A stretch of DNA of 8,399 nt from positions 1 through 8,399 of the forward strand of contig JAAYAV010000335.1 of assembly GCA_012719195.1 (NCBI GenBank), given 5' to 3'. Positions 6,039 to 8,399 of this stretch are shown here, in pieces. Position numbers and translations under genes: made by a program. Numbering within the stretch: the first letter of the stretch is position 1; each line of letters opens with the position of its first letter. Source of the stretch: Anaerolineae bacterium (lineage in GTDB: Bacteria; Chloroflexota; Anaerolineae; DRVO01). Under the pieces are notes generated by a model, which did not search any database, was not told where the DNA came from, and was given only the letters and a program-made list of their open reading frames with translations.

Positions 6039-6066
6039 AGTATAGCAGTGGCAGGTAGGGATGCAA
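6039..6066 (-). promoter_or_regulatory. Candidate extended -10 promoter for the kamA block
   Basis: On the minus strand TTGCAT (6066-6061) is followed after 16 bases by TGCTATACT, an extended -10 whose hexamer TATACT (6044-6039) matches 5 of 6 positions. The local sequence is AT-rich compared with its surroundings. It points at kamA, with a predicted start near 6032. This is the best promoter candidate in the window. Confidence 0.5.
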
Positions 6067-6170
6067 TATGGCGAGGCCGCCGTTCTGGGCCGAGTGCGAC
6101 TGATCTGCTCGCCGGCGCTCGCTGTCGCGGCGTTCCGGCTGTAGGCGATGGCCGTAGCGACCACGAGAGC

Positions 6171-6198
6171 ACTGGGGCCGGCTCGAACCGGCCCCAGT
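6171..6198 (-). terminator. Hairpin after the SGNH esterase operon, probable terminator
   Basis: A perfect 11-bp stem (ACTGGGGCCGG at 6171-6181 with CCGGCCCCAGT at 6188-6198) and a 6-base loop start 15 bases beyond the esterase stop. The tail on the minus strand is GCTCTCGT, poor in T, so termination efficiency is uncertain. Its position and stem match the other terminators in this window. Confidence 0.55.
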
Positions 6199-6213
6199 TG
6201 GGTGCGGCAGTGG

Positions 6214-7236
6214 CTAGACGAAGACGCGCTTGGCGACCTTGTCCAGGAAGTGGCGGCCCATGAGTTTGTAGCCCTCGGCCGAGGGGTGAACGCCGTCATC
6301 ATTGAGGAAGCTCACGTCGGCGGGGCCGAGCAGCTCGCGCCCGTCCAGATAGTGGACGTTGCGGGCACCGTGGCGGCAGAGGGCGGTGACCGCCTGTTCC
6401 ACTTCGTCGCGCATCTTCACCAGGTTGAGCCCGACGGCGTTGTCCGCTTCCTCGTGCGGCGGGGCCAAGATGGGCGAAATGAGGACGATGGGCGTGTCCG
6501 GGTGCTTCTCGCGCACGATCTCGACGAAGCCGGTGATGCCGGAGCGGAAGGTTCGCTCGCTGAGGCTGGAGGCACCCTTGATGTTGATGCCAACCTTGAG
6601 GGAGATGAAGTCGGCGGGCAAGTCGCGAATGACGCGGGCCATGAGCGGGTCGAGGTGGCACTGGCCGCCGAAGCCGAGGCAGGTCAGGTTCAGGCCGTGC
6701 TCGCGGGCGACGATGGCGGGCCAGGTGAAGGAGGGCGACTCGGCGCCGGCGCAATGGGTGATCGAGCTGCCGTAAGTGACCCAACGGGGCCGATCGTCCT
6801 CGTAGGGAGCGACGGAGGCGCCGTCGTCCAGGCGCAGGCCGCGCAGGCGGAAGAGGCCGTACTGGGGCAGCCAGAGCTCGAGCAGCTTCTCGCCGGCGGG
6901 CAGCCCCTCGAAGCGGAAGCTCTCCGCCCCGACGAGAGAGGCGTGGCCGTGGAGGTCGCCGTCGCAGTAGAGGTCCAGCGGGCTGATGTCCTGGGTAGGG
7001 CTAGGGTCGTCCTCGCAGGGCCAGCAGAGGATATCGCCGGCCAGGGTGGTGGAGTCGGTGCGGAAGGAGAGGCGCACGCCGGCGGGCATGGCGGCGCGCT
7101 CCACCAGGGCCAGCGGATAGAGGACGCCGTCGAGGTAGGGGATGCGCCAGGGCATGGCGTAGCCGTTGGTCAGTTGCACCGAGATGGCGCCGGACCAGGT
7201 GAGGCGGGGGTCGTTGGGGCTCAGGATGAGGGACAC
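6214..7236 (-). CDS. SGNH/GDSL-family esterase with N-terminal GxDLY-type domain
   Basis: The 340-residue product is a serine hydrolase of the SGNH superfamily, which removes acyl groups from carbohydrates or other small esters. The catalytic domain (about 150-335) shows block I VTYGSSITH with S158 as nucleophile, block II GFGGQ (Gly of the oxyanion hole), block III KVGIN (N218) and block V DDGVHPSAEGY with D314 and H317, so the set is complete. The N-terminal half is strand-rich and contains PLDLY at 86-90, resembling the GxDLY signature of the domain found before SGNH esterases of this type. There is no signal peptide, so it is probably cytoplasmic. The start is GTG with GGAGGT five bases upstream (7247-7242). 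It lies 33 bases after the upstream metal-binding protein and is probably co-transcribed with it. The true ester substrate is unknown. Confidence 0.9.
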   Translation of the reverse strand: MSLILSPNDPRLTWSGAISVQLTNGYAMPWRIPYLDGVLYPLALVERAAMPAGVRLSFRTDSTTLAGDILCWPCEDDPSPTQDISPLDLYCDGDLHGHASLVGAESFRFEGLPAGEKLLELWLPQYGLFRLRGLRLDDGASVAPYEDDRPRWVTYGSSITHCAGAESPSFTWPAIVAREHGLNLTCLGFGGQCHLDPLMARVIRDLPADFISLKVGINIKGASSLSERTFRSGITGFVEIVREKHPDTPIVLISPILAPPHEEADNAVGLNLVKMRDEVEQAVTALCRHGARNVHYLDGRELLGPADVSFLNDDGVHPSAEGYKLMGRHFLDKVAKRVFV

Positions 7237-7269
7237 GGGTTACCTCCAGTGCATAGTGGTGGCGGGAGA

Positions 7270-7995
7270 TCAGGCCAGGCCGTCCTCGCCCGCGACGCGA
7301 GCGATGGCGGTAATCCAGGTATCGCCGACGTCCCCCAGTTGCTGATCCCGGAAGCGGTAGTCGCTGAGGCGGATCATCTCGTCGAGGTCGGCGAGAAGCG
7401 CGGAGTAACTGCGGCGGGCGCGCTCGAGGAGGAGGTCGTGGGCCTCACGGCCGCGGACGCGCTGGAGGGCCAGGCGCAGGTGGGGCAGGCAGAGGCTGCC
7501 GCCCTGGTCCATGGCGGCGGCGATCTTCTCGTCGGCCAAATGCTCCAGCAGGACGTCCACGTTCATGGCCTCGGCTTTGAGCTGGATGCGGCAGGCCGGG
7601 CATTCACCCTGGGGGCTGAGGGCCTCCACCAGGGGAGCGGTGGCGTTGTTGGGCCGGTCTCGATCTACGGCCTCGGCGAGGGCGCGGGGGGACAGCCGCG
7701 TGCCCCGGACATAGGTGGCTCCCTCCAGGGCCGCCGCGGCGTCTCGGACGACGTCGCGGTAGATGATAGCCATCTCCAGGGAGCCGCCATGCCGGCGCAT
7801 CTGCCAGGCGTGCAGGCGGCAGAAACCGTGAGCGGCGCGAGTGCGGGCACGGACGCCGGGGTCGTTGGCGGCCTCATAGAGGAGCGTATCGAGGTAGCGG
7901 TCCACGCTGCGCTTGCTGGTCACGCAGACGGGGCAGTCTCCGGCCTGGAGCGCCTCGAGGGACTCGAAGTAGGGGGTGTGCTTGCTGGCGGCCAT
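7270..7995 (-). CDS. Putative metal-binding protein with duplicated CxxC...CxxH motif (DUF6062-like)
   Basis: The 241-residue product is mostly helical and contains the same four-ligand pattern twice. The first is CPVC (C21, C24) followed by FCRLH (C59, H62); the second is CPAC (C132, C135) followed by LCLPH (C169, H172). The spacings are C-x2-C-x34-C-x2-H and C-x2-C-x33-C-x2-H, which indicates an internal duplication with two probable zinc sites. I recall this arrangement from the uncharacterised DUF6062 family, but the name needs a profile search. There are no signal peptide or membrane helices. The ATG at 7995 has GGAGG just three bases upstream (8003-7999); an earlier ATG at 8070 would add a low-complexity Pro/Ser-rich stretch and overlaps the candidate promoter, so I rejected it. 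The gene is first in an operon with the SGNH esterase. Its function is unknown. Confidence 0.85.
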   Translation of the reverse strand: MAASKHTPYFESLEALQAGDCPVCVTSKRSVDRYLDTLLYEAANDPGVRARTRAAHGFCRLHAWQMRRHGGSLEMAIIYRDVVRDAAAALEGATYVRGTRLSPRALAEAVDRDRPNNATAPLVEALSPQGECPACRIQLKAEAMNVDVLLEHLADEKIAAAMDQGGSLCLPHLRLALQRVRGREAHDLLLERARRSYSALLADLDEMIRLSDYRFRDQQLGDVGDTWITAIARVAGEDGLA

Positions 7996-8036
7996 GGGCC
8001 TCCGGAGCGGGGATGGCGTCCCGCGCGAATGGGAGC

Positions 8037-8065
8037 ATGGTAGGTCAGGGACGGAGTGGGGGCAA
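8037..8065 (-). promoter_or_regulatory. Candidate promoter for the metal-binding protein/esterase operon
   Basis: On the minus strand TTGCCC (8065-8060) and TACCAT (8042-8037) are 17 bases apart, each 4 of 6 matches. The -35 and spacing equal those of the candidate at 2582-2610. Transcription would start near 8030, about 35 bases before the ATG at 7995. Confidence 0.35.
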
Positions 8066-8082
8066 GGCAAGAGGGCGGGGCC

Positions 8083-8142
8083 GGTCTCGGAGGGGGTCGC
8101 CCCGGTTTCGGTAGGGATGGTCTCGGAGGGAGGTCGCCCCGG
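8083..8142. repeat. Pair of 23/24-bp direct repeats
   Basis: Two near-identical copies beginning GGTCTCGGAGGG and ending GGTCGCCCCGG lie at 8083-8105 and 8119-8142. They differ by a single inserted A and are separated by 13 bases. They lie upstream of the candidate promoter of the minus-strand operon. No coding potential is seen. Confidence 0.75.
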
Positions 8143-8171
8143 GCTGAAGCCGCGGGGCTACGTTGGAGCGA

Positions 8172-8191
8172 AGCCCGCCCGGCGGCGGGCT
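8172..8191. repeat. GC-rich 8-bp hairpin
   Basis: AGCCCGCC (8172-8179) and GGCGGGCT (8184-8191) pair perfectly around a 4-base CGGC loop. There is no adjacent T tract on either strand and no gene end nearby, so a terminator role is not supported. It lies just after a GGCTGAAGCCGCGGGGCTAC stretch that resembles dispersed intergenic repeats. Confidence 0.6.
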
Positions 8192-8249
8192 GGGGGACGA
8201 GAGGAGAGCCGGGCTGGGCGACGATTGGAGAGTGGGGTTGGGGCAGTAG

Positions 8250-8344
8250 CGCGTCATGTGGGGCCCACTGCGCCACGCTGGGCCGGGCCCGGCATGACGG
8301 GCCCATTGCGTCAGGCTGAGCCAACTGCGTCATGCTGAGCGCAG
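8250..8344. repeat. Five-unit degenerate 19-bp tandem repeat
   Basis: Units start at 8250, 8269, 8288, 8307 and 8326 with an exact 19-bp period and a consensus near TGCGTCATGCTGGGCCCAC. The last two units share 14 of 15 bases in the core (TGCGTCAGGCTGAGC and TGCGTCATGCTGAGC). The third is the most diverged, matching about 9 of 15 core positions. The array ends where a longer dispersed-repeat-like sequence begins. Confidence 0.6.
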
Positions 8345-8391
8345 CGAAGCCTCTCGGCGTGACAGCGGCGAGGAGGGAGATCCTTCGGGCC
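8326..8391. repeat. Dispersed intergenic repeat-like sequence (GTCATGCTGAGCGCAGCGAAGC type)
   Basis: The segment GCGTCATGCTGAGCGCAGCG, continuing AAGCCTCTCGGCGTGAC and later GGAGATCCTTCGGGC, resembles a repeat I know from intergenic regions of many environmental genomes. There a GTCATNCTGAGCG...GCGAAG core is followed by GATCCTTCGGG. The identification is from memory. The region 8044-8399 otherwise shows no convincing gene. Confidence 0.45.
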
Positions 8392-8399
8392 GCCGGCCC

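Noticed and set aside
5765..6058. Plus-strand frame of 97 codons in the kamA leader region
   Set aside because: No SD, no recognisable domain, and it runs across the hairpins and the promoter of the opposite strand.
6032..6060. Cobalamin riboswitch hint (GCCACTGC)
   Set aside because: Only a short coincidental match that lies within the promoter rather than the leader; no B12-box is present.
6171..6198. tRNA T-arm-like GGTTCGAGCC on the minus strand
   Set aside because: It is the loop of an 11-bp hairpin with a 6-base loop; no acceptor, D or anticodon arms can be drawn around it.
6148..8043. Very long plus-strand open frame (631 codons)
   Set aside because: It lies antisense to both genes of the esterase operon, which have complete motifs and SDs. 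Its Ala/Val/Gly/Glu-rich, motif-free translation is typical of the mirror frame of GC-rich genes.
8250..8344. CRISPR array
   Set aside because: Units are contiguous 19-mers with no unique spacers, and no cas genes are present.

Overview
The window is GC-rich bacterial DNA, with long spurious open frames opposite most real genes and GTG used as start several times. GGAGGT-type Shine-Dalgarno (SD) sequences precede most starts. The gene set (M55 peptidase, KamA, MazEF, SGNH esterase) and the dispersed GTCATGCTGAGC-type intergenic repeat are compatible with several environmental lineages such as Chloroflexota. Nothing here fixes the phylum, and there are no rRNA or tRNA genes, phage genes, transposases or CRISPR arrays.

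Layout. The left edge holds the 3' end of an aldo/keto reductase (+, 1-222), a terminator-like hairpin, and an M55 D-aminopeptidase (DppA-like, +, 354-1148) closed by a strong terminator. Everything after that is on the minus strand. A 405-residue protein of unknown function (1217-2434) carries one textbook EF-hand-type calcium loop and sits behind a possible 21-codon leader ORF and a candidate promoter. Next, in transcription order from right to left, comes a block of four genes: kamA (lysine 2,3-aminomutase, 4482-5759), a MazE/MazF toxin-antitoxin pair (4123-4392 and 3794-4129) and a Ddl-like ATP-grasp ligase (2700-3737), ending at a hairpin terminator. At the right is a two-gene operon: a protein with a duplicated Cys/His metal-binding pattern (7270-7995) followed by a GxDLY/SGNH esterase (6214-7236). 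The right edge (8044-8399) is non-coding and full of short repeats.

How the parts may work together. KamA makes L-beta-lysine from L-lysine, and its substrate-contact positions match the lysine-specific enzyme. The nearby ATP-grasp protein keeps the ATP and Mg residues of D-Ala-D-Ala ligases but lacks the usual N-terminal GGxSxE substrate motif, so it may join another amino acid; linking it to beta-lysine is an inference. The M55 peptidase could act on D-amino-acid peptides.

The least explained features are regulatory. They are a leader of about 270 nt with several hairpins ahead of kamA, behind a good extended -10 promoter; a perfect 9-bp inverted repeat enclosing two GATTAC repeats one helical turn apart and overlapping the mazE SD; a leader ORF overlapping the start of the 405-residue gene; and a five-unit 19-bp degenerate tandem repeat near the right edge.
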